DNA of 64,000 bases. Origin: Rheinheimera riviphila. Its GTDB lineage: Bacteria; Pseudomonadota; Gammaproteobacteria; Enterobacterales; Alteromonadaceae. The stretch's first letter is position 1; each line of letters opens with the position of its first letter. This document shows, piece by piece, positions 20,879 through 29,247 of this stretch. Under the pieces are notes generated by a model that had not been told where the DNA came from, did no database searches, and saw only the letters and a program-made list of their open reading frames with translations. The translations under genes were made by a program, and so were the position numbers. Location: NCBI RefSeq assembly GCF_004005945.1, contig NZ_SACS01000004.1, forward strand, positions 62,001-126,000. The letters are read 5' to 3'.

Positions 20879-21813
20879 GCTTTGGCGAGTTCTGCCACGG
20901 TTGCGGTGGTTTTTGCAGATTGCCGTACCAGGTTTTTACCGGCTTGTTTTGCCTGATATAACGCGCTATCCGCACGATTAAACAGACTTTTGCAATCTTC
21001 CAGTTCAACCAATTGTGCCAATCCGGCACTGGCAGAAACGCCAAATTTGTCACAGGTATGATGCTGAGATATCGCTTTGACCAACCGGTGCGCCACGAGC
21101 TCGGCACTGGCTGCGTCTTCCGAAGTCAGCAATACTGCAAATTCATCACCACCAAAACGGAATAAATTGTCGCTGACCCTTAAGGTATTGCGCATGGCAT
21201 CGGCCACCGCCAACAACACTTCATCACCGGCATGGTGTCCGTGGTGATCATTCACCGCTTTGAAGTTATCTAAATCCAGTAGGATCAACGCACAAGGCTG
21301 CTGTTTTCGTTCAGAAAATTGCACCGCTTTTGCAAAGGAATCATCAAAAAAGCGTCGATTGCCAAGGCCGGTCAACGTGTCTTTTAATGCCAGCTGCTGT
21401 AAACGGGTGACCACCAACGCATTACGCAGCGGAAACAACCATTGGGTTTCCAGCTCGAGTAACCGGCGCTGCTGTAGCGGGCTGATTTGCACTTCACTTT
21501 GGTACACCAATTCAGCCAGACATTGATCGTTCAGTAACAGCATGCTGCGATATTCATGCTCAGCTGGATACGAACCTGCCGCGCTGAACACGCCAACCGC
21601 GGTATGCATTTCAATTGCCGTCAGCGGCAAAACTTTGCCAGCGGCCATCGAGAAAATTTGCAGCTGCTGCGCCAAATCAAGGCTGGTTTGCAGTTGTTCA
21701 ACCAAACCAGGGCCAACAGTATTGGTCAAATGTGACCAATTTGGTTTTGATGTGACGCTGGCGTAACTTGGTACGTGATCCAGAGACATTTCGCTAAAGC
21801 TGAACAATTCCAT
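20875..21813 (-). CDS. Diguanylate cyclase (GGDEF domain)
   Basis: Predicted to make cyclic di-GMP from two GTP. The 312-residue protein lacks membrane segments. The N-terminal ~140 residues are a helical, unassigned sensory region. The GGDEF domain (about 143-305) has DTLTGLGNRRFF, LDLDNFKAVND with the metal-binding Asp, and an intact GGDEF at 221-225. RVSD at 212-215 lies five residues before it, the inhibitory I-site spacing, so product feedback is likely. AGGAG precedes the ATG. The stop overlaps the convergent tilS by four bases. Confidence 0.93.
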   Translation of the reverse strand: MELFSFSEMSLDHVPSYASVTSKPNWSHLTNTVGPGLVEQLQTSLDLAQQLQIFSMAAGKVLPLTAIEMHTAVGVFSAAGSYPAEHEYRSMLLLNDQCLAELVYQSEVQISPLQQRRLLELETQWLFPLRNALVVTRLQQLALKDTLTGLGNRRFFDDSFAKAVQFSERKQQPCALILLDLDNFKAVNDHHGHHAGDEVLLAVADAMRNTLRVSDNLFRFGGDEFAVLLTSEDAASAELVAHRLVKAISQHHTCDKFGVSASAGLAQLVELEDCKSLFNRADSALYQAKQAGKNLVRQSAKTTATVAELAKA

Positions 21814-21956
21814 CAGCCTGCTCCTGTAATAGAGTGATATTCGTACAGAGCAGGATCTATGCCACTAATTAATAGTGATGAAATACATATGGTTACAATT
21901 GTAGATTTGTTGCCGTCGCGTGGATGTCAGTGATTTGACGGCAATATAGTGCCTGT

Positions 21957-23120
21957 TTAGGTTTGCGGTGCTGTGGTCTCGTCTGGGTTTGGCGCCAAAA
22001 ATGCCATAATCTCGTCTATTTGCTGCATTGCGTCGTCATACCCTAATTCAATCAACCGCTTGGTAAATGACTTCTCAAATAACAGGTAACTGGCGAGGCT
22101 GGAGTCCGAGTGCTGTTTAATACCGATACAGCGTAATAACGAGCGCACGGCCATGGGTAACGCCAGATAATTTTCGCTGGCCAACTGATTAAAGTTGGTG
22201 CTGGGGTTAATCAGTAAACTTTGCACCGGTTTCAGTTCGGTTTTGATTTGATGCTGCTGTAAGGTCTGAATGGTTTTATTCACCCGCAACATCCGCTCCA
22301 AATCAGCGGTTAAAGTATCTGAGAAAATACTGTCCAGCAGGTGACCAGCGATGGTGGATACATTGGGGTGATGCGGCATTTGCTGTAAATGTTCGCGGCG
22401 TCTTGGTTGCTCCAGCCCAATAATTAAAATTTTGTCGGCGCCAAGATGAATCGGGGCACTCAGTGGCGCCAATTGATTGACGCTACCGTCGCCATAATAA
22501 TGTTGGTTAATCCGCACTGATGGCATCACCAATGGAATAGCAGCGGACGCCATCAAATGGTGAATTCCTAATAAAGTGCGTTGACCACAACGCCGGGAGC
22601 GCTGCCACTCAGGCGCGTCTTTAGATTGGAAAAACGTAATAGAATCGCCGCTGTTATAACAGCTTGCCGTTACAGAAACGCTATCGAGATAACCGCCCAT
22701 AATATTCCGGTCCAGTCGCTTTAAATCCAGCAGTTCGTTCAGTAGCAGTTTCAGCGGTTTATTATCAAGCAACGACACCGGTTTATGATTGGCATAATCC
22801 GCCTGAAATGCGCTGAAAAACCCCCGCAGCAGATGATAAGAGGCGCGGAAATAATCGGAATAGTAGACATGATGGGTATGAAAATTTTTCCAGATCCACT
22901 CCAGCTTTCGCACCCCTAAGTGAAAACAACTGGCGTAACAGGCGACCGCAGTGCCGTTAATAGCACCGGCCGAGGTGCCACAAATAATCTGAAACGGCGA
23001 TTTACTGTTGCGCGGATATTGCTGTGCAATCGCTTTGAGCACACCAACCTGATAAGCGGCTCTGGCACCGCCACCGGTCAGCAATAACGCGATTTTTGGG
23101 TTTTGCTTTAAATCAGTCAT
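21957..23120 (-). CDS. Patatin-like phospholipase family protein
   Basis: Likely cytoplasmic or membrane-associated lipid acyl hydrolase with a Ser-Asp dyad. Seen are the oxyanion loop GGGARAAYQVG (residues 16-26), the nucleophile elbow GTSAG (Ser50) and the YGDGS segment that supplies the catalytic Asp. The ATG at 23120 is chosen; a TTG four codons upstream (23132) has a slightly better-placed AGG and cannot be excluded. About 387 residues, longer than minimal patatins, with an extra C-terminal helical region. The substrate is not evident. Confidence 0.88.
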   Translation of the reverse strand: MTDLKQNPKIALLLTGGGARAAYQVGVLKAIAQQYPRNSKSPFQIICGTSAGAINGTAVACYASCFHLGVRKLEWIWKNFHTHHVYYSDYFRASYHLLRGFFSAFQADYANHKPVSLLDNKPLKLLLNELLDLKRLDRNIMGGYLDSVSVTASCYNSGDSITFFQSKDAPEWQRSRRCGQRTLLGIHHLMASAAIPLVMPSVRINQHYYGDGSVNQLAPLSAPIHLGADKILIIGLEQPRRREHLQQMPHHPNVSTIAGHLLDSIFSDTLTADLERMLRVNKTIQTLQQHQIKTELKPVQSLLINPSTNFNQLASENYLALPMAVRSLLRCIGIKQHSDSSLASYLLFEKSFTKRLIELGYDDAMQQIDEIMAFLAPNPDETTAPQT

Positions 23121-23308
23121 ACAACACGACAAACAGCCTGCGGCTTTAACTTTACTTTGCTAACTATTGCCGACTTTACCAGACAATGCAACGCTCTGAT
23201 CTACAGAAAGAATCTGCTATCTATATCAAGATGCAACTGCCGGTGGAACGCTACCGGCGCTTCGGGTACAGTAGCAGGCTGTTGTTATTCGTTTTCTAGG
23301 AGGGATCT

Positions 23309-24199
23309 ATGTCAGAGCGCACGCCAACTCATCAAACTCAAGCCAAAGGCTCAGGGCAACGCTGGATCGGTCCGGCAGCGGCCGTCATCATTTTAGCCGC
23401 AGGCGGTTGGTACCTGTTAAAACCAGCTCCGGTGCCGGTCGTCGTGGCAGAAACACCAGCAACCACACCCGCAACAACAACCCCCATTTCCGAGCCGGCG
23501 GATGTGTTATCAACAGCACAAGAGCCAGACGATGAAATCAGTGCTCAGGCTGCGGATGCTGGCATTGACGGCACCGCATTACCCGCCGAGCAAGAGGTAA
23601 CTGCCACTGAGCCGCTGCCGGCACTGGACGAGTCTGATATGGTGGTCAAACAAAAACTGCTGGCACTGCCATGGAAAGCAGGCTTGTCATCGTTGTTTGT
23701 CAGCGAAGAAATGGTCCGGCGGTTTGTGGTACAGATTGACAATATTGCGCAAGGTCGGCTGGTACCGGAACAAGCAATATTTAAAGGTTTAACTCAGGAT
23801 TTCAAAGCGACGCAAAACGGCCAGCAGTATCAGCTGGATATCGCCAATTATCAGCGTTATCAGCGTTATTTGGACCTACTGGAAAGTGCGCCAAAAGCGG
23901 AGGTAGTGGCGCTGTTTAATCAGCTGTATCCGCTGCTGCAACAGGCTTATCTGGAGCTTGGTTATCCGGAAGCGCAATTCCGTGATCGGGTACAACAAGC
24001 AATTCAGCAGCTGTTAGCGGCGCCGGAAATTGCTGATGGCCCGATGTTGGCGCTGGATTCGGTGCAATACACTTTTGCCGATGGTGAAATCGAACAACTG
24101 TCGATGGCGCACAAACAAATGGTGCGGTTAGGCCTGAAAAATCAGCAACGGCTAAAATTGCTGCTGGTGGCTTATCAGCCGTTGCTGGCAAAAAAATAG
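23309..24199 (+). CDS. DUF3014 domain-containing membrane-anchored protein
   Basis: A 296-residue protein of unknown function. A short polar N-terminus precedes one membrane segment (about residues 20-37, WIGPAAAVIILAAGGWYLL). A Pro/Thr/Ala/Glu-rich linker runs to about residue 105, then a helical periplasmic domain opens with LPALDESDMVVKQKLLALP, the typical DUF3014 start. A very good RBS (AGGAGGG) precedes the ATG. The next gene is an acyltransferase 43 bases on, so an envelope role is plausible but unproven. Confidence 0.85.
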   Translation: MSERTPTHQTQAKGSGQRWIGPAAAVIILAAGGWYLLKPAPVPVVVAETPATTPATTTPISEPADVLSTAQEPDDEISAQAADAGIDGTALPAEQEVTATEPLPALDESDMVVKQKLLALPWKAGLSSLFVSEEMVRRFVVQIDNIAQGRLVPEQAIFKGLTQDFKATQNGQQYQLDIANYQRYQRYLDLLESAPKAEVVALFNQLYPLLQQAYLELGYPEAQFRDRVQQAIQQLLAAPEIADGPMLALDSVQYTFADGEIEQLSMAHKQMVRLGLKNQQRLKLLLVAYQPLLAKK

Positions 24200-24242
24200 C
24201 AATGTAAATAAGCGAAATATTGGCAGAAGAAGGTTGTCGTCA

Positions 24243-24830
24243 ATGAAACACTGGCCAGAGTTACCGCTACAATCGCCACGGCACCAGAGTCCGGCGGCGC
24301 AAAAATTTGGTCGTTGGTTATTAGACAAACTCGGTTGGCAAATCGAAGGTAATTTGCCGCCGTTGTCAAAACTGGTGATAGCGGTGGCGCCGCATACTTC
24401 GAACTGGGATTTTGTGATTGCGATGGCGGCGAGTCTGGCGCTGGGGGTGAAAATCTCATTTTTAGGCAAACACAGTATTTTTATCTGGCCACTGCGCAAT
24501 TGGTTACTGCGCTGGGGTGGCATCCCGATACGCCGCACCGAGCGACATGGCGTAGTGGAACAAATCGCCCGCCAGTTTGCCGAGCAGCCGCAGTTGATCC
24601 TTGGCGTGTCGCCGGAAGGCACCCGCAAAAAAGTCGCGGTGTGGCGCTCAGGTTTCTGGAATATCGCCAGAACCGCCGGTGTTCCGATCCAATTGCTTGG
24701 CCTGGACTATGCGCAGAAGAAGTTGGTATTCGGACCGTTGCAGCAGACCGGTGATAATTTCGAGCAGGACTGTCAGCAGATGCGGTTGTTTTTTCAGCAA
24801 ATGACTGCGAAAAAACCAGAATTTGCATGA
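24243..24830 (+). CDS. 1-acyl-glycerol-3-phosphate acyltransferase-like protein
   Basis: PlsC-superfamily acyltransferase of 195 residues. It contains the catalytic HX4D motif as HTSNWD (in APHTSNWDFVIA), the GGIPIRRTE segment and the phosphate-binding SPEGTRKK. It lacks clear membrane helices beyond one hydrophobic stretch, so it is a short member probably acting on lysophospholipid or another acyl acceptor. The ATG at 24243 lies nine bases after AGAAGG; the TTG at 24234 is too close to that site. Confidence 0.87.
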   Translation: MKHWPELPLQSPRHQSPAAQKFGRWLLDKLGWQIEGNLPPLSKLVIAVAPHTSNWDFVIAMAASLALGVKISFLGKHSIFIWPLRNWLLRWGGIPIRRTERHGVVEQIARQFAEQPQLILGVSPEGTRKKVAVWRSGFWNIARTAGVPIQLLGLDYAQKKLVFGPLQQTGDNFEQDCQQMRLFFQQMTAKKPEFA

Positions 24831-24848
24831 TGTGTTGCGAAGTATGGG

Positions 24849-24877
24849 TTGCGATGCCGGGCAGATTTGCGCATAAT
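24849..24877 (+). promoter_or_regulatory. Promoter of the 4.5S RNA gene
   Basis: TTGCGA (24849-24854) and CATAAT (24872-24877) are separated by exactly 17 bases. The following GCGCCCGC is a GC-rich discriminator typical of stable-RNA promoters under stringent control. Transcription would start near 24884, leaving a leader of about 45 bases before the mature RNA. Confidence 0.65.
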
Positions 24878-24929
24878 GCGCCCGCATCGAAGGTAAGCCT
24901 CGACTTATCACCAAGCATTTTTACACAAT

Positions 24930-25042
24930 GGTGGCCTTATCGGTCCTCTCGCAATACTAGTACGTGAACCCGGTCAGGTCTGGAAGGAAGCAGCCGAAGC
25001 GTATGACGTGTGTGCCGGGATGTGGCTGGTAAGGCTACCACC
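24930..25042 (+). ncRNA. ffs: Signal recognition particle 4.5S RNA
   Basis: RNA core of the signal recognition particle, binding Ffh and directing co-translational insertion of membrane proteins. The ends pair (GGTGGCCTTA with TAAGGCTACC). The apical domain has the almost invariant GTCAGGTCTGGAAGGAAGCA, with the GGAA tetraloop, and the partner strand GTGTGCCGGGATG. The length of 113 nucleotides is like the E. coli RNA (114). No obvious intrinsic terminator is seen downstream. Confidence 0.97.
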
Positions 25043-25066
25043 CAAATTCCTCAGCGCTCCCAGTGT

Positions 25067-25321
25067 TTAATCTTGTCTCGTTGCCGTTTGTTGTTCTACC
25101 AACAAAGCCCTTTGAAAATCCTGTTGTACTATCTCCAGCGCCGCCAGAATGACTGCCGGTGGCAATTGTTGTTGTTCCAATAACATAATTAAATCAACGG
25201 CTAACTGAATTTCGACGGCTGCCTGCGCCAGCGGCACAGGCGTATCTGCCGTCGATACTGTATGCGGTGTGAGATTGGGCTCAGGCGTCAATCGCAGTAG
25301 CACCGGGAGCGGTTTGATCAT
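25067..25321 (-). CDS. YbaM-like DUF2496 protein
   Basis: Small protein of unknown function. The C-terminal half (VEIQLAVDLIMLLEQQQLPP, continuing AVILAALEIVQQDF) closely matches the E. coli YbaM/DUF2496 helix pair. At 84 residues it is longer than YbaM (53). A GTG at 25237 would give 56 residues, and the proline-rich N-terminal 28 residues may not be translated. As drawn it overlaps the upstream comFB-like gene by 41 bases. In E. coli ybaM is next to priC and near apt, and both occur downstream here. Confidence 0.72.
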   Translation of the reverse strand: MIKPLPVLLRLTPEPNLTPHTVSTADTPVPLAQAAVEIQLAVDLIMLLEQQQLPPAVILAALEIVQQDFQRALLVEQQTATRQD

Positions 25322-25589
25322 CAGCTTTCAGATTGTCCGGACTGTCTAAAAAGGCGCGGCCTTTGGCGACGGCGTCTTTCACCCGGGTCACCATTTCAAA
25401 ACGTTCGGTTTGTGGCAGGTAAAAGGCTAAATCCACCTCATAACGAATATATTTACAGGGCAGCTGGTTCAGGACGATGCAGGATAAATCGGCCAGATAT
25501 TCAGGATCCTGATCCGTTAATCCCAGTTCCAGCAGGTGATCAAGCATCAGTTTTTCATAATAGTTGTGGATATCGTCATGTAGTTTCAT
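25281..25589 (-). CDS. Late competence development ComFB family protein
   Basis: A 102-residue protein whose N-terminus (KLHDDIHNYYEKLMLDHLLE) and LADLSCIVLNQLPCKYIRYEVD match the ComFB family (PF10719). Cyanobacterial ComFB proteins have been reported as cyclic di-GMP receptors. That function is plausible here, given the diguanylate cyclases in the window, but not shown. The start at 25589 follows GGAG by six bases; an in-frame start four codons upstream has no RBS. The last ~25 residues are an acidic, low-complexity tail. Confidence 0.8.
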   Translation of the reverse strand: MKLHDDIHNYYEKLMLDHLLELGLTDQDPEYLADLSCIVLNQLPCKYIRYEVDLAFYLPQTERFEMVTRVKDAVAKGRAFLDSPDNLKADDQTAPGATAIDA

Positions 25590-25762
25590 CAACTGCTCCA
25601 TCGTCGGTAGCGGTCAAACCGGTTGACCTGACTGGTTTTTTTGTTCGGCTAAGCATAAACCCTCACCGGCAAAAATGCCACAGCTGGTCAGACTGACATT
25701 GTGCCCGATGCACTGCTACAATGCGCGGTCGCAATTAAGGCCATCGGCCGGAACTCATCATC

Positions 25763-26866
25763 ATGCAAAAAAATACCACGCCTTGTTATTACGGCGATTA
25801 CCTGCAACTGGATAAAATTCTGACGGCACAAGCGCCGGAAAGCGCCAAGTATGGCAATGAAGCCCACGATGAAACCCTGTTTATTGTGGTGCACCAGGTG
25901 TACGAACTGTGGTTTAAGCAAGTGTTACACGAGTTAAAATCAGTGTTGTCAGTCTTCGCCGCCACCGAAGTGAAGGATGAACAACTGACTGGCGTGGTAC
26001 ATAAATTAAAACGGGTGATCACCATCCAGCAGCTGATGAACCAGCAAATTGGCGTGATGGAAACAATGACGCCGCAGGATTTTATGTCATTTCGCGACTA
26101 TCTGGTGCCGGCTTCCGGCTTTCAGAGTGTGCAGTTTAAAATGTTAGAAATTGGTCTGGGTCTGAAAAGTGGCTATCGGATTGATTATGATAAAAATTCT
26201 TTTTACAGCCGCCTGAATGAACAGGACCGTTTATTCCTGCAAAGTCTGGAGCAACAACCGAGTTTATTTGAGCAGGTCGAAAAATGGCTGGAACGGATGC
26301 CGTTTTTAGAATTTGGTGATTTTAGTTTCTGGCAGATGTACCAAAACGCTACCACCCAAATGCTGGATGAAGACGAACAAACGGTGCGCAGTATTATTCA
26401 GATTGCCGAGCACGAACGTGAGTTGCAGCTGGGCGAAATTGACAAAACCCGCGCTAAATTTGCCGCTTTACTGGATAACGATAAATATCAGCAGTTACAA
26501 CAGGATGGCAGTTTCCGGCTTAGTCAACGTGCGATGCTGGCGGCGCTGTTTATCAGTTTATATCAGGAAGAGCCGGTGTTTAATCTGCCATTTCAGGTGC
26601 TGACTTGCCTGACCGAAATCGACGAGAACCTGACCATTTGGCGTTATAAACACGCGATGATGGTGCAGCGGATGTTGGGGACCAAAATTGGCACCGGTGG
26701 CTCATCTGGCCATGATTATCTAAAGCGCACCACGGAGAAAAATCGGATCTTCACTGATTTATTCCATATGGCGACTTTTTTACTGCCAAAAGCCAGCTTG
26801 CCGCAACTGCCGCAGACCCTAAAACGTCAGCTTGGGTTTTACTTTGCGGGGGCTGGGCAGCCGTAA
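25763..26866 (+). CDS. kynA: Tryptophan 2,3-dioxygenase family protein
   Basis: Heme enzyme opening the indole ring of tryptophan to N-formylkynurenine. The 367-residue protein has the N-terminal YYGDYLQLDKIL, HDETLFIVVHQVYELWFKQVLHEL with the substrate-pocket histidine, and GTKIGTGGSSGHDYLKRT near the C-terminus, which binds the substrate carboxylate. No other kynurenine-pathway gene is adjacent. It sits alone between minus-strand genes with its own upstream region. Confidence 0.93.
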   Translation: MQKNTTPCYYGDYLQLDKILTAQAPESAKYGNEAHDETLFIVVHQVYELWFKQVLHELKSVLSVFAATEVKDEQLTGVVHKLKRVITIQQLMNQQIGVMETMTPQDFMSFRDYLVPASGFQSVQFKMLEIGLGLKSGYRIDYDKNSFYSRLNEQDRLFLQSLEQQPSLFEQVEKWLERMPFLEFGDFSFWQMYQNATTQMLDEDEQTVRSIIQIAEHERELQLGEIDKTRAKFAALLDNDKYQQLQQDGSFRLSQRAMLAALFISLYQEEPVFNLPFQVLTCLTEIDENLTIWRYKHAMMVQRMLGTKIGTGGSSGHDYLKRTTEKNRIFTDLFHMATFLLPKASLPQLPQTLKRQLGFYFAGAGQP

Positions 26867-26904
26867 ATTGGGCTGATGCCCACTGCGGTAAACAGACGTT
26901 GCTG

Positions 26905-27831
26905 TTAAGTCGGAATATCGACAGGTAACTGAAGACTCACAAAAGCCGCTTTAAATAGCTGCAAATGGACGGCAGTTAATGCCGTCAAATCCCGCTGATA
27001 ACCACCACCAATCACGGCGGCCAGCGGGATTTTTAAATCGCGACAACGATGAATAACAAGTTGGTCGCGCGCCAGAATGCCTTGGGTGCTTACCGACAGC
27101 AAGCCCAAATCATCCTGCTGATGAATGTCGACGCCGGCGTCATACAACACCAGATCCGGCTGATGCAGCGCTAGTAAATAATCCAGACTTTGTTGCACCG
27201 CTTCCAGATAAGGCGCATCGGTGCAGCCGTTAGGCAGTGCCAGATCCCAGTCCGATTGCTGTTTTCGTGCCGGAAAGTTTTTCTCACCATGCAAAGATGC
27301 GGTAATGATCTGTGGATCATCGGCAAAAATCAGCGCGCTGCCATCGCCCTGATGCACATCACAATCAAAAATCAGAATTTTATCGACGCCTTGTTGTTGC
27401 AGCACCCGCGCAGCAACGGCCAAATCGTTAAATAGACAAAAGCCGCTACCTTCACTGGCAAATGCATGGTGATAACCGCCACTTAAATGCAGTGCTAAGC
27501 CATGTTGCAGCGCAAGTTGCGCGGTTTGAATGGTGCCGCCGACCGAACGCAGGCTGCGGTTAATCAGAAACTCTGACCAGGGAAAACCAATCCGCCGCAT
27601 CGCTTTGGTGTCAAGCTGCCCTGAGCACAATGCTTCTATATAAAGAGGGTCATGGACCAACGCCAGTTCCGTGCGGGTTGCCGAAGTCGGTTCAACAAAA
27701 CAATCGAGGGGCACGCCAGCCGCTAACAATGCCTGATATAACGCACGGTATTTGCCGATCGGGTAGCGGTGCCGGTCGGGCAATTGTAAGGCGCTGTAGC
27801 AGGCGTCATAAATAAGGGGTGGCCAGTGCAT
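26905..27831 (-). CDS. Histone deacetylase family protein
   Basis: Zinc-dependent deacetylase of the arginase/HDAC fold, in bacteria acting on small acetylated amines or acetyl-lysine. The 308 residues include GGYHHAFASEGSGFCLFNDLA (catalytic His pair), the zinc ligands in IFDCDVHQGDGSA and the YDAGVDIHQQDDLG segment. The start is the ATG at 27831, which overlaps the priC stop as ATGA; the nine residues upstream in frame have no support. It is last in a four-gene minus-strand run. Confidence 0.9.
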   Translation of the reverse strand: MHWPPLIYDACYSALQLPDRHRYPIGKYRALYQALLAAGVPLDCFVEPTSATRTELALVHDPLYIEALCSGQLDTKAMRRIGFPWSEFLINRSLRSVGGTIQTAQLALQHGLALHLSGGYHHAFASEGSGFCLFNDLAVAARVLQQQGVDKILIFDCDVHQGDGSALIFADDPQIITASLHGEKNFPARKQQSDWDLALPNGCTDAPYLEAVQQSLDYLLALHQPDLVLYDAGVDIHQQDDLGLLSVSTQGILARDQLVIHRCRDLKIPLAAVIGGGYQRDLTALTAVHLQLFKAAFVSLQLPVDIPT

Positions 27832-28469
27832 CAGAACTCGCGTTTTTGTTCCAGCCACTGAATTTCTGCTTCCAGCTGGCCGATGGCTTTACGACAGCGG
27901 CCAAGACGGGCATGCAACGCCAGTTGCCGTGCCGGGTCTTGTTGTTCACGAGCCGCTTCGTTGATTAAATCCAGCAACCGCCGCTCAAACTCATGGGTCT
28001 CACTAAGTTTTTGATAAAGTGCCTGATGTGAACCACCGAGCTCGGCTAATAATTGCCCGGCACGTTGCCGTTGTGGTGTCGTTGGTGCTTGCGCTGCGGT
28101 TTTCGCCGGGCGCCATTTAGTTTTTTCACGCTGACGTACATCAAGACAAGCAAAAGCCCGCCCCAGCGCCTGCATTTGTGCCGATAATTTTTCAGCTAGA
28201 CGCTGTTGGTTTTGTTGTTGAATGATCAACAATTCGCCTGTACCACGAACAGGTTGTTGCAGCCGTTGCAGTAGCTGCATTGCTTCTTGCACATAATCAA
28301 GCAGCTGCGGTGAGTGGCATTGAAATAACTCAGAATCAAACCAGTCGCGACGCTGCCAGGCCGGTGCTTGCTGATCAATTCTACTGGCCTGACTGGCGAG
28401 CTTTAACAACTGTTGTTCCAGCTGGTCGGTGAGTAGCTGCCACTTATATAGAGAAGTGCTGCTGGTCAT
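27831..28469 (-). CDS. priC: Primosomal replication protein PriC
   Basis: PriC promotes PriA-independent loading of DnaB at stalled forks by binding SSB-coated DNA. This 212-residue all-helical protein matches the family best at its C-terminus: HEFERRLLDLINEAAREQQ, then HARLGRCRKAIGQLEAEI. The N-terminal half is Gln-rich and diverged. The start at 28469 overlaps the upstream permease stop (ATGA). It is slightly longer than E. coli PriC (175). Its presence near ybaM and apt echoes E. coli gene order. Confidence 0.83.
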   Translation of the reverse strand: MTSSTSLYKWQLLTDQLEQQLLKLASQASRIDQQAPAWQRRDWFDSELFQCHSPQLLDYVQEAMQLLQRLQQPVRGTGELLIIQQQNQQRLAEKLSAQMQALGRAFACLDVRQREKTKWRPAKTAAQAPTTPQRQRAGQLLAELGGSHQALYQKLSETHEFERRLLDLINEAAREQQDPARQLALHARLGRCRKAIGQLEAEIQWLEQKREF

Positions 28470-29245
28470 GCGGAAAACCAGGTTTGCCAAATCAGCCGCA
28501 GGGCAATCGCCATCACCATCACAATAAACAGTGGTTTGATCAACTTACTACCAAAACGAATGGCGGTGTGTGCGCCGAAGTAAGATCCCACCATCAGACA
28601 TAACCCCATCGCCAGCCCCAGTTGATAATGGATATGGCCCAGCAGTGCAAAGGTCACCAAAGCAAAGCCGTTACTGACAAAATTCATCGAACGCGCGACA
28701 CCGCTGGTCAGCAGCAGATTGATTTTATAAAGCGCCATCGTCGACACCATCCAGAATGAACCGGTACCAGGCCCTGCGATGCCATCATAAAAGCCAAGCG
28801 TTAACCCCTGCAGCCGCTGTGTCCAACGATTTTTGCGGTTTTCGACCGGCAGCATCAGCTGATCATCAGGCTGGACTTTGGCGAATAAACTGTAAATTGC
28901 GGCGATTAAAATCAACACCGGCAGTACTTTCTCTAAGGTTTGTTTGCTGATTTGATCCACCACCAACACCCCAAGGCAGGCGCCGATAGCGGTCGCCAGC
29001 AAGGCGTGACGCCAATATTTGGGGTCAAACAATTTTTTGCGGTAGTAGGTCACTGAAGCGGTCAGCGAGCCAAAAGTCGCCGCCAGTTTGTTAGTGCCAA
29101 GCACCAGATGCGGTGGTAAGCCAGCAGTCAGCAGGGCGGGGACCGTTAATAAACCGCCACCACCAGCAATAGCATCGATAAATCCCGCGATAAAAGCGAC
29201 CCCACACAGCACCAGCCATAAACTGGGTTCAAGCGCAAATTCCAT
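28466..29245 (-). CDS. TSUP family sulfite exporter TauE/SafE-like permease
   Basis: Inner-membrane protein of 259 residues with about eight hydrophobic segments. The TauE/SafE hallmark repeat is present: AFIAGFIDAIAGGGGLLTVPALL near the N-terminus and GFYDGIAGPGTGSFWM in the second half. Members move sulfite, sulfonates or other organic anions; the substrate here is unknown. It most resembles the YfcA-type branch. The start lies two bases after the dinG stop. Confidence 0.9.
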   Translation of the reverse strand: MEFALEPSLWLVLCGVAFIAGFIDAIAGGGGLLTVPALLTAGLPPHLVLGTNKLAATFGSLTASVTYYRKKLFDPKYWRHALLATAIGACLGVLVVDQISKQTLEKVLPVLILIAAIYSLFAKVQPDDQLMLPVENRKNRWTQRLQGLTLGFYDGIAGPGTGSFWMVSTMALYKINLLLTSGVARSMNFVSNGFALVTFALLGHIHYQLGLAMGLCLMVGSYFGAHTAIRFGSKLIKPLFIVMVMAIALRLIWQTWFSA

Positions 29246-29247
29246 GA

